From the NCBI RefSeq assembly GCF_030412265.1, contig NZ_JAUHLN010000004.1, forward strand, positions 310,001 through 374,000: DNA of 64,000 bases, written 5' to 3'. Below the pieces are notes generated by a model. The model saw only the letters and a list, made by a program, of their open reading frames with translations, was not told the origin of the DNA and made no database searches. The translations under genes and the position numbers were made by a program. Shown here piece by piece: positions 16,312 to 25,096 of the stretch (positions within the stretch are counted from its first letter, which is position 1; each line of letters starts with the position of its first letter). Source of the stretch: Fictibacillus terranigra (GTDB lineage Bacteria > Bacillota > Bacilli > Bacillales > Fictibacillaceae).

Positions 16312-17106
16312 ATGAAGTTAAATGAACTGAATAGCAGGGTAAATGGTATTATAGAAGCTCACAATGGAGATTATGCCTTCAGGATCGAAACGGAAGAGGG
16401 GCATATTGAGTATAGGGATGATGATATTTTTCCTGCGGCAAGCCTCATTAAGATACCGATCTTAATGGAGTCTTTCCGCCTGGCAGAACAAAAGCTGATT
16501 GATCTCTCTTCCAAAATTTCATTACATCAAGAAGGAAAAGCTGGAGGAGCCGGGGTTCTGCATCTCTTATCCCGTGAGGCAACCGTCACTTTGGCAGACG
16601 TTCTCATGTTGATGATTACGGTTTCTGACAATATGGCAGCCAACATCATGATTGAAAGAACGGGTATGGACAGAATTAATGCGCTGCTGGCTGAAATGGG
16701 CTGCAGCAAGACAGTGCTCGGTCGCAGGCTCATGGATTTTGAAGCGGTAAAGCAAGGAAAGAACAACTTTACTTCCGCAAGAGATGTCATTCTTCTGCTG
16801 AAGGAGATCGGACGCGGAAGGATGCTTAAGGAAGAGAGCAGGAAAGCCATTCTGCAGATCCTTCAAAATCAGCAGTTTCGGTATAAGCTGCCTGCTTACA
16901 TGGATGAAGAAACGATCATGATAGCGAACAAGACGGGAGAACTGGAAGGGGTTGAGCACGATGCTGGCATCTTCACTTTAAAAGAAACGAAGATATATGC
17001 AGCAGTGCTTACCAATAACCTTCCTGACGAAGCGGAGGGGAGACAAGCTCTGTCGCTTATTGGGAAGGCGCTGAATGACTATATGCTGAGTTATCAAAAG
17101 AATTAG
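16312..17106 (+). CDS. Class A beta-lactamase-fold serine hydrolase, cytoplasmic type
   Basis: The serine beta-lactamase/DD-peptidase triad is present: SxxK as SLIK (44-47), SDN (105-107) and KTG (207-209). There is no signal peptide or lipobox, unlike secreted beta-lactamases, and the omega-loop E-x-x-L-N is not recognisable (the region reads RRLMDFEAVKQGKNN). It therefore more likely acts on a peptide or ester inside the cell than as a resistance enzyme; substrate unknown. A GAAAGGAG site precedes ATG. Confidence 0.75.
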   Translation: MKLNELNSRVNGIIEAHNGDYAFRIETEEGHIEYRDDDIFPAASLIKIPILMESFRLAEQKLIDLSSKISLHQEGKAGGAGVLHLLSREATVTLADVLMLMITVSDNMAANIMIERTGMDRINALLAEMGCSKTVLGRRLMDFEAVKQGKNNFTSARDVILLLKEIGRGRMLKEESRKAILQILQNQQFRYKLPAYMDEETIMIANKTGELEGVEHDAGIFTLKETKIYAAVLTNNLPDEAEGRQALSLIGKALNDYMLSYQKN

Positions 17107-17195
17107 AAAAAATTGTTTTTGGCTTCTTCGACAAAAAATGATAAAATTATGAATACTTAATGAAAACGCATACATATTACATCAGAGGTGAACAG

Positions 17196-18602
17196 ATGAT
17201 TACAAATCAAAATGATCAAGGGCTCAAGCGAGGCATGAAAGCAAGGCATCTATTTATGATCTCCTTGGGCGGTGTCATCGGAACCGGATTCTTTCTCGGT
17301 TCGGGGATGACCATTCATGATGCTGGTCCGATAGGCGCAGTGATTTCTTATCTCGTCGGGGGCTTTATCATGTACTTGACGATGCTCTGTCTTGGGGAAC
17401 TTTCGGTTGCCATGCCTGTATCGGGTTCTTTCCAAACGTACACGACTAAATTTATCGGGCCGGGAACAGGATTTGCTATTGGCTGGCTCTATTGGCTCGG
17501 CTGGGCAGTTACCGTAGCTCTTGAATTTTTCTCAGCTTCCGCTTTGATGCAGAGATGGTTTCCCCATTCAGAACTTTGGATGTGGAGCTTAATTTTTGCA
17601 GGAGTATTATTTGCATTGAACGCACTCTCTGCAAAAGCATTCGGAGAAGCAGAGTTTTGGTTTGCGAGTGTTAAGGTTCTCGCCATTATTTTATTTATTA
17701 TTCTTGGCGGAGCGGCGATTTTTGGCCTGATCGATATAAAAGGCGACAGCTCAGCTCCAGGCTTCACAAATTTTGTTTCAGCCGGCTGGTTTCCGAATGG
17801 ATTCAGCGCGCTGTTTGTCACCATGATTGCGGTTAACTTCTCTTTCCAGGGAACAGAGCTGATTGGTATTGCATCTGGAGAAAGTGAAAATCCTGAAAAA
17901 ACCATTCCACGCTCCATTCGTCAAACGGTTTGGAGAACACTTTTCTTTTTCGTTCTTGCGATCGGTGTGCTTGCGGCTTTAATGCCGATGGCTAAAGCAG
18001 GAAAAGTGGAAAGCCCGTTTGTCGTCGTCTTTGACAGCATCGGGATCCCGTATGCTGCGGATATCATGAACTTTGTTATCTTAACAGCGCTGTTATCAGT
18101 TGCTAACTCTGGTTTGTATGCGGCAACTCGTATGCTGTACTCGCTTTCGAAAGAAGGAATGGCAAGTCCGGCTCTTGGAAGGGTGAACAAACGCGGGATT
18201 CCGATGAACGCGTTGTATATCACGATCGGCGTCGCCTTGCTTTCTTTATTGTCCGCATTTAAGGCCGAAAAAACGGTGTTTGAATGGCTTCTGTCATTGG
18301 CAGGCCTCGGTGCACAAGTGGGCTGGATTGCCATTACCGCGTCACAGTTCGCGTTCAGAAGAAAGTTCATTCGTGACGGAGGAAAGGTTGAGGATTTGAA
18401 GTTTAAAGTGCCATTGTTTCCTATTCTTCCGCTTTTCGCTACTGCGCTGAACCTTGGTGTATTGATCAGTATGGCCTTTGATCCTGAACAGCGCCTTGCC
18501 CTTTATCTGGGTGTTCCCTTCTTTATCGGCTGCTATCTTTATTATTACCTGGTCATTAAGAAAAGAGAGAAAACAGGCGCTCTGCAGCGTAAAGCGATAT
18601 AA
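17196..18602 (+). CDS. Amino acid permease (APC superfamily, AAT family)
   Basis: About 468 residues with twelve hydrophobic segments. The N-terminal LKRGMKARHLFMISLGGVIG with TG, and later FSFQGTELIGIASGESENP, are the AAT-family signature. Proton-coupled import is expected; related members carry lysine, arginine, proline or S-methylmethionine and the substrate cannot be fixed from sequence. GAGGTGAACAG precedes the chosen ATG; an ATG 12 codons upstream lacks a site. Confidence 0.85.
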   Translation: MITNQNDQGLKRGMKARHLFMISLGGVIGTGFFLGSGMTIHDAGPIGAVISYLVGGFIMYLTMLCLGELSVAMPVSGSFQTYTTKFIGPGTGFAIGWLYWLGWAVTVALEFFSASALMQRWFPHSELWMWSLIFAGVLFALNALSAKAFGEAEFWFASVKVLAIILFIILGGAAIFGLIDIKGDSSAPGFTNFVSAGWFPNGFSALFVTMIAVNFSFQGTELIGIASGESENPEKTIPRSIRQTVWRTLFFFVLAIGVLAALMPMAKAGKVESPFVVVFDSIGIPYAADIMNFVILTALLSVANSGLYAATRMLYSLSKEGMASPALGRVNKRGIPMNALYITIGVALLSLLSAFKAEKTVFEWLLSLAGLGAQVGWIAITASQFAFRRKFIRDGGKVEDLKFKVPLFPILPLFATALNLGVLISMAFDPEQRLALYLGVPFFIGCYLYYYLVIKKREKTGALQRKAI

Positions 18603-18608
18603 GCAATA

Positions 18609-18642
18609 ACAGCATCTCGATTAAGGGGTGCTGTTTTTTTGT
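18609..18642 (+). terminator. Rho-independent terminator
   Basis: AACAGCA.C / G.TGCTGTT stem with seven T after the permease gene. Confidence 0.85.
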
Positions 18643-18783
18643 TCCTATTTTCCAATTATTGTTTTTTGGTTGACAGGATGCAGCAACTCTATTACTATTG
18701 GATATTGTACAACAGCACTTCAACGCATAAAAGCGTTTAAGTATTTAAGTGAAGAAAGAGTATTGCATCTGGGAGAGGTCATC

Positions 18784-20181
18784 ATGAACAGTAAAATCAA
18801 ATTGCCAGGAGTCATCCTGTTATTCTTATTAATTGTAGCAACAATGTTTACAAGCCTTGTTGTTCTAAAGGTAGAACCCCATATTCCGTTGTTCTTTTGT
18901 GTCATACTGACTGGTATTTTTGCCGTGCTTTGGGGAGCGGACTGGAAAGTCATAGAGAAAGGGCTCATATCAGGAGTCATAAGCGGCATTCAGCCATTGC
19001 TTCTTTTGATTATGATCAGTTTTGTTATCGCAAGCTGGATGATGAGCGGAGCGGTTCCAACCCTTTTATTTTATGGGATGGACTATATGAGGCCCGAATG
19101 GTTTGCTCTAAGCGCTTTATTCATTACCATATTGGTTTCAACGTTTACTGGCAGCAGTTTTACGACCGCCAGTACGGTGGGGGTAGCTCTCATGGGAATT
19201 GCTCATGTGATGAACATGGATCCTGGCTTAGCAGCAGGAGCCATCGTTTGTGGGGCGTGCTTTGGAGACAAGATGTCACCGCTGTCTGATTCCACCAATC
19301 TTGCTTCGGGCACGGTAGGTGTCAATTTATTTGAACACATCCGCCATATGATGTGGACCACTGTCCCCGCTCTGATCATTACCGCAGTCATCTTTTTCTT
19401 TGCCGGCCATCAGCCCCAGGGAACATCGATTGTACAGCTGGCTGAAATGAAAAAAACGTTGGGTGAACACTTTACCATTACACCGTTCACACTTATTTCA
19501 CCGTTAATCGTAATGGTAATGGCGTTCCGAAAGTTGCCGATCATTCCAACGCTGCTTACCGGAGTATTTACCGCTGTCCTCACGACACTCATCCTGAATC
19601 CGGACTTTACGATTTCTCATATGATCAATGCGCTGGAAAATGGATTGAATATGAAGACAGGGAACGAAGCGGTGGATGCGATTGTAAACAAGGGCGGTCT
19701 TATCCCGATGATGTGGTCGGTATCACTGATCATCATTGCACTGTCGCTTGGCGGGCTTCTTCAGGAGCTTGGAATGATTGATATCATGATTCGTTCATTT
19801 GAGAACTCGCTTAAGACAACCGGCCATCTCATTGCAGCAGCTGCTGCATCAGGGCTTGGAGTAAACCTTCTGACAGGTGAGATGTATCTTTCTATTATTC
19901 TTCCGGGGCAAGCCTTTAAAAAGCACTTTGAAAAAAACGATGTCCCGTTAATAAATCTTACCAGAACGATGGAGGATGCGGGTACCCTGATCAATCCTCT
20001 CATTCCGTGGAGTGTGAGCGGCGCCTTTTTCGCAGCTGCCCTAGGGGTATCAGCTCTTGATTATATCCCGTATGCTTTTTTACTGTATTTGTCACCGCTG
20101 TTCACCTTGTTTTACGGGTACACAGGAATTGGATTGGCCAAGACAAAAGCTCATGCAGAAGCACTAACTAAAGCTTCATAA
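18784..20181 (+). CDS. nhaC: NhaC-type Na+/H+ antiporter
   Basis: 465 residues with about eleven membrane segments. SSFTTASTVGVALMGIA, GACFGDKMSPLSDSTNLASG and the C-terminal NLTRTMEDAGTLINPLIPWS are characteristic of the NhaC family. It exchanges external protons for internal sodium (some members act as malate/lactate antiporters). GGGAGAGG precedes the chosen ATG; the longer in-frame extension to 18628 includes the preceding terminator and is not coding. Monocistronic. Confidence 0.88.
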   Translation: MNSKIKLPGVILLFLLIVATMFTSLVVLKVEPHIPLFFCVILTGIFAVLWGADWKVIEKGLISGVISGIQPLLLLIMISFVIASWMMSGAVPTLLFYGMDYMRPEWFALSALFITILVSTFTGSSFTTASTVGVALMGIAHVMNMDPGLAAGAIVCGACFGDKMSPLSDSTNLASGTVGVNLFEHIRHMMWTTVPALIITAVIFFFAGHQPQGTSIVQLAEMKKTLGEHFTITPFTLISPLIVMVMAFRKLPIIPTLLTGVFTAVLTTLILNPDFTISHMINALENGLNMKTGNEAVDAIVNKGGLIPMMWSVSLIIIALSLGGLLQELGMIDIMIRSFENSLKTTGHLIAAAAASGLGVNLLTGEMYLSIILPGQAFKKHFEKNDVPLINLTRTMEDAGTLINPLIPWSVSGAFFAAALGVSALDYIPYAFLLYLSPLFTLFYGYTGIGLAKTKAHAEALTKAS

Positions 20182-20185
20182 AATA

Positions 20186-20222
20186 ATGGTGCATCAGGAT
20201 TCCCTCCTGATGCTTTTTTTAT
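20186..20222 (+). terminator. Rho-independent terminator
   Basis: GCATCAGGA / TCCTGATGC stem with seven T after nhaC. Confidence 0.9.
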
Positions 20223-20307
20223 TTGTGTGAATGCAGGCTTCGTTTAGTTCATATGATGAAATGATTAAGTGTGCATATGCAGAACTAAAGGAAGGGAGGC
20301 GGGAGTG

Positions 20308-21360
20308 ATGAAACACGTTCGGGGCCAAAAAGTCTTTTTATCTGATGCTGACCTGACATCCCTGATCTACACTCACTATGGATTAACGGTCCATTTCATT
20401 GAGCGTGTACTCGCTATTCCAAAGGTGCATACGGATCAAGGGATCTTTGGTTTTAAGAATGCGAACGAACTGAAGGATCTGCCGTTTGTCGCCCATTGTA
20501 TTGAATGGGTGAAACAAAACCACTTTGCCTGTATCCCAAGCGTCCTGCCATGTCATAATGGACAGGTATATTTTGAATATAAGAATGAACTGTACTATAT
20601 GGAAGAGTGGGCGAAGGGCAGGGATATCCTGTTTGCAGACCTTTCATTGTGTGAAAGGATAGGGGCTGCACTCGCTCATTTTCATCACGCATCTGAAGGG
20701 GCTGTACCTCCTCCGGACAGCTACCGGATGGAGTTCGGCAGCCGAACCCATAAATTGAACGGCCTTTACCAGAATATTCAAAAATGGAAGACAGAATATA
20801 AGCCTGTTCCGGAATGGAACTTCGAGCCGTGGATGCTGGAAGTGCTTGAAAAGCGATGCAGGCTGGCTTATTCCTATATCCAACGGATGGAAGAAGAGCA
20901 TGGCGAAGTGAAAGGAGTCCTATGCCACGGCAGTCTGCACCAAAGGAACATCCTGCTGGACGAGGATCACAAGATTTATTTCATTGATGTGGAGTCTTTG
21001 GTATTTGCAGAACGCTCTTATGATCTCGCATCGTTCATCCACTATTATGCACCGTCATTCAATTGGAATCCTGCGGTCATCTACCGATTTATTAAAGGTT
21101 ATCAGGAACATTCCAAACAGTCTCTCTCATTTAATGAATGGAAGTTTTTATTCTCCTTTCTTGCGTTTCCGAGAAGGATTGAAAGCTGGTGCCATCGCCA
21201 TTTCGGGAGCCTAACACCTTCAGAATCTACGTATTTTAAGCTGCTCGGCATCCTTGTTCACGATCAGACAAAGGAAAGTCTGTTTACACAATTCGGTCCA
21301 GATATACTGGAGTCATCATTTCAGCTGTTTCATGAAATGGCAAAGGGGAGGTTGGGGTGA
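20308..21360 (+). CDS. CotS-family spore coat kinase-like protein
   Basis: 350 residues of the aminoglycoside phosphotransferase/choline kinase fold. The catalytic loop reads LCHGSLHQRNIL and the metal-binding segment IYFIDVES, so HG(D/S)xHxxN and ID are in place, although the usual catalytic Asp of HGD is Ser. This is typical of CotS/YutH-type coat proteins of Bacilli. GAAGGGAGG upstream sets the start. The last codons overlap the PAP2 gene (GTGA), so the two are coupled. Confidence 0.8.
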   Translation: MKHVRGQKVFLSDADLTSLIYTHYGLTVHFIERVLAIPKVHTDQGIFGFKNANELKDLPFVAHCIEWVKQNHFACIPSVLPCHNGQVYFEYKNELYYMEEWAKGRDILFADLSLCERIGAALAHFHHASEGAVPPPDSYRMEFGSRTHKLNGLYQNIQKWKTEYKPVPEWNFEPWMLEVLEKRCRLAYSYIQRMEEEHGEVKGVLCHGSLHQRNILLDEDHKIYFIDVESLVFAERSYDLASFIHYYAPSFNWNPAVIYRFIKGYQEHSKQSLSFNEWKFLFSFLAFPRRIESWCHRHFGSLTPSESTYFKLLGILVHDQTKESLFTQFGPDILESSFQLFHEMAKGRLG

Positions 21361-22007
21361 GAAGGCAAACGATTGCAAGAGGCTTATCTAATCCTTTTAA
21401 AGTACTCCTTTTCGCGCTGTTTTTTTGCGGAGCTTTTCTTGTGTTTTCAGCCATTGTTAATACACCATTCATAAAAGAGCTTGACCGGTGGACGATGGCC
21501 GCTGTTATATCGATACGGACACCCAAATGGACATCTGTCTTTATGTTTGTTCAGCAGATGGGAAATAAGCTGCTCATCTTTCCAATGATCACAATCATCG
21601 GCCTGTATCTTGCTTTGTTTAAAAGGTTCCATGAAAGCTTGTTTCTCTTCTCAACGGCGGCAGGGGCCTTTATTTTGGACGGGTGGCTGAAATCCTATTT
21701 TCACCGGCCTCGGCCTTCTGCTCAAGCTCTTATTTTAGAAAATGGGTTCGGCTATCCGAGCAGACACACGATGCTGGCCATGGCTCTATACGGCAGCATG
21801 AGCTTTTTAATGTGGACAAGATTACGGGGGAAAGGCACTCATTCGGCCATAAAGCTCCTTTCGTTAACCATCGCACTCGTTCTGCTCGTTGGGTTCAGTA
21901 TGATTTATCTTGGCGCCCACTATCCGGCAGATATTTTTGGCGGCCTGTTAGCCGGAGCGGCCTGGCTCTGTTTTTGCTGCGCCTGGTTTATGCACATAAA
22001 AGAATAA
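21357..22007 (+). CDS. PAP2-family membrane phosphatase with altered motifs
   Basis: 216 residues, six membrane segments. The three PAP2 motifs are KSYFHRPRP (K-x6-RP), PSRH (usually PSGH) and SMIYLGAHYPAD (usually SR-x5-H-x3-D). Motif 3 thus lacks the conserved Arg and motif 2 has Arg for Gly, while both catalytic His and the Asp remain. It would dephosphorylate lipid phosphates such as undecaprenyl diphosphate if active. GTG start overlapping the coat gene stop, with GGGGAGG upstream. Confidence 0.82.
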   Translation: MRRQTIARGLSNPFKVLLFALFFCGAFLVFSAIVNTPFIKELDRWTMAAVISIRTPKWTSVFMFVQQMGNKLLIFPMITIIGLYLALFKRFHESLFLFSTAAGAFILDGWLKSYFHRPRPSAQALILENGFGYPSRHTMLAMALYGSMSFLMWTRLRGKGTHSAIKLLSLTIALVLLVGFSMIYLGAHYPADIFGGLLAGAAWLCFCCAWFMHIKE

Positions 22008-22130
22008 TGGTTCAGTAGGCGTTGGCATAAGCCAGCTGCATCGGTTTGGACATACAATACAGAGGAAAACTCCAAGGAACAACGATTTAAACGTTCATTT
22101 AATCATATGGAAAGGAGCCGTCGGGAGAAA

Positions 22131-22364
22131 ATGAGCCATGGTTATCACCACCAGAATGAATTGGAGCACTATTACCAGCACTATCAATACCATGCTGAGA
22201 TGTGTAAATATTATTATCAGCTCATGTTTGGCGAACAGAAAGAAACAGCAGAATACATGCTGCCTCCTAATATTGAGGTCAAAGAAAAGTGGAAGACCAA
22301 AACCTCCTACGAGAAGACCTATGCTCCCATTCAGTATCAGCCAGAGCAGGAAAAGCAGAACTGA
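22131..22364 (+). CDS. Small Tyr/His/Gln-rich protein (77 aa)
   Basis: Not recognised as a named family. The product (MSHGYHHQNELEHYYQHYQY and onward) is rich in Tyr, His, Gln and Glu, a composition common in spore coat proteins. A CATACAATA box (22051-22059), matching the sigma-E/K type -10, lies about 80 bp upstream although no good -35 is seen. An ATG eight codons earlier is possible. Its stop overlaps the next ATG. Confidence 0.6.
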   Translation: MSHGYHHQNELEHYYQHYQYHAEMCKYYYQLMFGEQKETAEYMLPPNIEVKEKWKTKTSYEKTYAPIQYQPEQEKQN

Positions 22365-22636
22365 TGCTGACGTACGACGATTATGTCTATGCTCTGTTGA
22401 TCTGGTGCTCCCAACTGAAAAAGGACGTCCAAACAGCTGCGGACGATTGCGGGGAATTCCGGATCAGAGAGATCATCAAAGCCTATGAAAAGCGGATCGC
22501 CACATTCACCAAAGGACTCTATGATCTTCAGGAGTTAAAAACGTCTGGAAAAATCAGAGCAATTGAATCTCAGGCCCTCTGCTTATATAAAGAATGGAGC
22601 AGAGTTCAACTGCTTCTTAAAAACAGCCTTTCATAA
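22364..22636 (+). CDS. Hypothetical helical protein (90 aa)
   Basis: Not recognised. All-helical prediction: LTYDDYVYALLIWCSQLKKD, then EIIKAYEKRIATFTKGLYDL. The TGATG overlap with the preceding Tyr/His-rich gene indicates translational coupling, so the two products probably work together, perhaps in the spore. The gene ends at a terminator. Confidence 0.6.
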   Translation: MLTYDDYVYALLIWCSQLKKDVQTAADDCGEFRIREIIKAYEKRIATFTKGLYDLQELKTSGKIRAIESQALCLYKEWSRVQLLLKNSLS

Positions 22637-22652
22637 AGGTTGTTTTTTTGTT
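22622..22652 (+). terminator. Rho-independent terminator
   Basis: AACAGCCTTT / AAAGGTTGTT stem with a seven-T tail, overlapping the end of the preceding gene. Confidence 0.85.
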
Positions 22653-22684
22653 TTTATAATCACTCCTCTATTCCAATTCCAGTA

Positions 22685-22742
22685 TTGAAAGTGCTTTCAT
22701 GCAATGGTATAGTAAACGTAACAACATTACGAAAACGTTTAC
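22685..22742 (+). promoter_or_regulatory. Sigma-A promoter with cre-like site and LacI operator
   Basis: TTGAAA, 17 bp, TATAGT form a good sigma-A promoter. The -35 is embedded in TTGAAAGTGCTTTCAT, one base from the CcpA cre core. Downstream, GTAAACG (22712) and GAAAACGTTTAC (22731-22742) resemble the perfect GTAAACGTTTAC palindrome found before the transporter operon, so autoregulation by the LacI protein plus catabolite control is inferred. Confidence 0.65.
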
Positions 22743-22760
22743 GTAGAAAGAAGGCTGGAA

Positions 22761-23771
22761 ATGTCTTATACGATTAAAGATGTGGCAAAGAAGGCCAACG
22801 TGTCGGTTGCGACGGTTTCCAGAATCCTGAACAACCTTCCGGGATATTCAGAAAAAACGAAGGAGAAGGTGCTTCAGGTCATTACGGAAATGGGATATCA
22901 GCCGAATGCCATCGCACGGGGGCTGATCAATAAAAAGACGAAGACGCTTGGCGTGCTTCTGCCGGCTGTTTCTGACACCTTCGCTTCTGTCGTGCTCAGC
23001 GGCATTGAAGACATGGCTCACGATCTGGATTACAGCGTGATGGTCTGCAATACGGCTAAAGACGGTATCCGAACGATGAAATATTTACAGGCGCTCCGCG
23101 AAAAACAAGTGGATGGAATCATCTTTATCAGTGAGTTCTTTAAAGAAGAATACTATAACGCTATTACAGCTATGAAACTCCCGATCGTCCTCGTCTCCAC
23201 CAAGTCTGCATATGACATTCCTTTTATCAAGGTGGATGATGAGAAGGCGGTCTTAGATGGCGTTATGTATCTTCTCGAGAGGGGGCACCGGTCCATTGGC
23301 ATGATCGCTGGTACAAAAGGCGATACGATCGCTACCATACCGAGGATTGAGGGCTATAAAAAAGCACTCAACAAGCAAGGTATTGCATTTGAAACGAAAA
23401 AAGTGGTCTACGGCGATTTTGGTTTTGAGAGCGGAATTGAAGCGGCAGAAGAGCTCTTATATCACAACAAGGATGTAACAGCTATTTTCTGTTCCAGTGA
23501 TGAGATGGCTGCTGGTGCTTTATCTTACCTTTACCGTATGTCAATACGGGTTCCCGACGAGATATCATTGGTCGGTTATGACAATACGAAAGTGGCCGAG
23601 ATGGCCATCCCGCCTCTGACAACAGTAGGCCAGCCGCTCTATGAAATGGGGAAAAACTCTGTTCGCATGCTCCTTGAAAGGGAAGATGGCCAATCGAAAA
23701 GCATGTTTATGCCGCATAAAATTGCAGAAAGAGAAAGTGTTAAATCTATCGATCAATCAACAGGAGAGTAA
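22761..23771 (+). CDS. LacI family transcriptional regulator of the sugar operon
   Basis: 336 residues: N-terminal LacI helix-turn-helix (YTIKDVAKKANVSVATVSRI), hinge (NAIARGL) and a periplasmic-binding-protein-like sugar sensor ending in the typical GYDNTKVAEMAIPPLTTV. It lies directly before a CUT1 sugar ABC operon, with GTAAACGTTTAC-type operators before both itself and the operon. The effector is probably an oligosaccharide such as a maltodextrin or alpha-glucoside (inference from the glucosidase remnant). Confidence 0.88.
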   Translation: MSYTIKDVAKKANVSVATVSRILNNLPGYSEKTKEKVLQVITEMGYQPNAIARGLINKKTKTLGVLLPAVSDTFASVVLSGIEDMAHDLDYSVMVCNTAKDGIRTMKYLQALREKQVDGIIFISEFFKEEYYNAITAMKLPIVLVSTKSAYDIPFIKVDDEKAVLDGVMYLLERGHRSIGMIAGTKGDTIATIPRIEGYKKALNKQGIAFETKKVVYGDFGFESGIEAAEELLYHNKDVTAIFCSSDEMAAGALSYLYRMSIRVPDEISLVGYDNTKVAEMAIPPLTTVGQPLYEMGKNSVRMLLEREDGQSKSMFMPHKIAERESVKSIDQSTGE

Positions 23772-23794
23772 ACGGGGGTTTACTCTTTATTTTA
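23766..23794 (+). terminator. Terminator between regulator and transporter genes
   Basis: GAGTAAAC / GTTTACTC with TTTATTTT, overlapping the end of the LacI gene. It probably reduces read-through into the transporter operon. Confidence 0.7.
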
Positions 23795-23804
23795 ACCGTT
23801 TTAC

Positions 23805-23816
23805 GTAAACGTTTAC
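23805..23816. promoter_or_regulatory. LacI-type operator before the transporter operon
   Basis: GTAAACGTTTAC is a perfect 12-bp palindrome with central CG, the usual form of LacI/GalR operators, 24 bp before the binding-protein gene. Confidence 0.7.
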
Positions 23817-23839
23817 TCCAATAAGATGAGGTGGAATCA

Positions 23840-25069
23840 ATGAAGAAATTAATGGTGTTGGTGTGTGTCATTTCTCTATCTGTCTCACTCCTTTCCGGAT
23901 GCTCCAGCAAAGAATCTGACGACGGAAAAATTCATCTTGAATTTTTTCAAAACAAACCTGAATCTGTGGGTACTTTTGATAAGTTGATTGCTAAGTTCGA
24001 AAAAGAGCACCCCAACATCGATATTGAGCAGAATAATGTCCCGGATTCTGAAACCGTGCTGAGAACAAGGCTGGTAAAAGAAGATGTACCGGACATTCTC
24101 GGAATCGGTGGAAATGCAACCTATGGAGATATCGCTGAAGCAGATGTCTTTTATGATTTTACAAAAGATCCTGCAGTGGACAAGGTCATTCCAAACTACG
24201 TACAGGCGCTGAATCAGCTGGCCGGCAGGAAAAAAGAAGTAAATGGAATTCCGTTCGCAACAAACGCCAACATGGTGCTGTATAACAAAGCGAGGTTCAA
24301 AGAAATGGGTCTTCAGGTTCCAGAGACCTGGGACGAGCTGATCAGCACGGCGCAAAAGATTAAAAAGGCTGGGAAAATTCCTTTTTATCTTACTCTAAAA
24401 GATGCGTGGACAGGCATGGTGCCTTTCAACTCCCTGGTAGCCAACACACAGGGAGAGAACTTTTTTGAGGAAAGAGAAACGGATCAGGCAACGTTTCAAA
24501 AACGGTACGGAGAAGCTTCAGAAAAGATGCTGACTCTCCTGGAATATGGGCACAAAGATAATTTTGGCAGGGACTACAACTCAGGGAACAAGGCCTTCGC
24601 CAATGGAGAATCATTCATGTACCTGCAGGGGAACTGGGCCATTTCATCGATTAAAGCCATCAACAAGAACATTGACATTGGATCGTTCCCGCTTCCTGCA
24701 GTCAACGATCCCGAAAAAAACAAATTGGTTTCCGGAGTCGATACCGTATTAACCATGTCCAAGGACAATCCTCATAAAAAAGAATCACTCATGTTCATTC
24801 ATTTTCTTCTTAAAGCGGAAAACACCAGAATGTACATGAAAGAGCAGAACAGCTTTTCTGCGGTTAAAGGGGTGTACCAGGATGACTCTGCTCTTGCGAA
24901 CTTGAACCCGTATTTCAAAAAGCAGCAGATTACGGGTTTTCCCGAACATTTCTTCCCGGCGGGTATTCCAATTGCCAACCTTTTGCAGGGCTTTCTGATC
25001 CAAAAGAAGGAAAAGCCATTCCTGAAAAAACTCGATCGTGAGTGGGATAAAGTAAAGGCCCGGCAATAG
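23840..25069 (+). CDS. Sugar ABC transporter substrate-binding lipoprotein
   Basis: A type 1 sugar-binding protein (409 residues). The lipobox LSGC puts the lipidated Cys at residue 21. YNKARFKEMGLQVPETWDEL and FMYLQGNWAISSI are standard for the CUT1 family. It captures an oligosaccharide outside the membrane for the two permeases encoded next. GAGGTGG precedes the ATG; a GTG three codons earlier overlaps that site. No ATPase gene follows, so a shared MsmX-type ATPase elsewhere is expected. Confidence 0.9.
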   Translation: MKKLMVLVCVISLSVSLLSGCSSKESDDGKIHLEFFQNKPESVGTFDKLIAKFEKEHPNIDIEQNNVPDSETVLRTRLVKEDVPDILGIGGNATYGDIAEADVFYDFTKDPAVDKVIPNYVQALNQLAGRKKEVNGIPFATNANMVLYNKARFKEMGLQVPETWDELISTAQKIKKAGKIPFYLTLKDAWTGMVPFNSLVANTQGENFFEERETDQATFQKRYGEASEKMLTLLEYGHKDNFGRDYNSGNKAFANGESFMYLQGNWAISSIKAINKNIDIGSFPLPAVNDPEKNKLVSGVDTVLTMSKDNPHKKESLMFIHFLLKAENTRMYMKEQNSFSAVKGVYQDDSALANLNPYFKKQQITGFPEHFFPAGIPIANLLQGFLIQKKEKPFLKKLDREWDKVKARQ

Positions 25070-25096
25070 AAAGGGTGTAAGAAGGAGGAGAAATAG

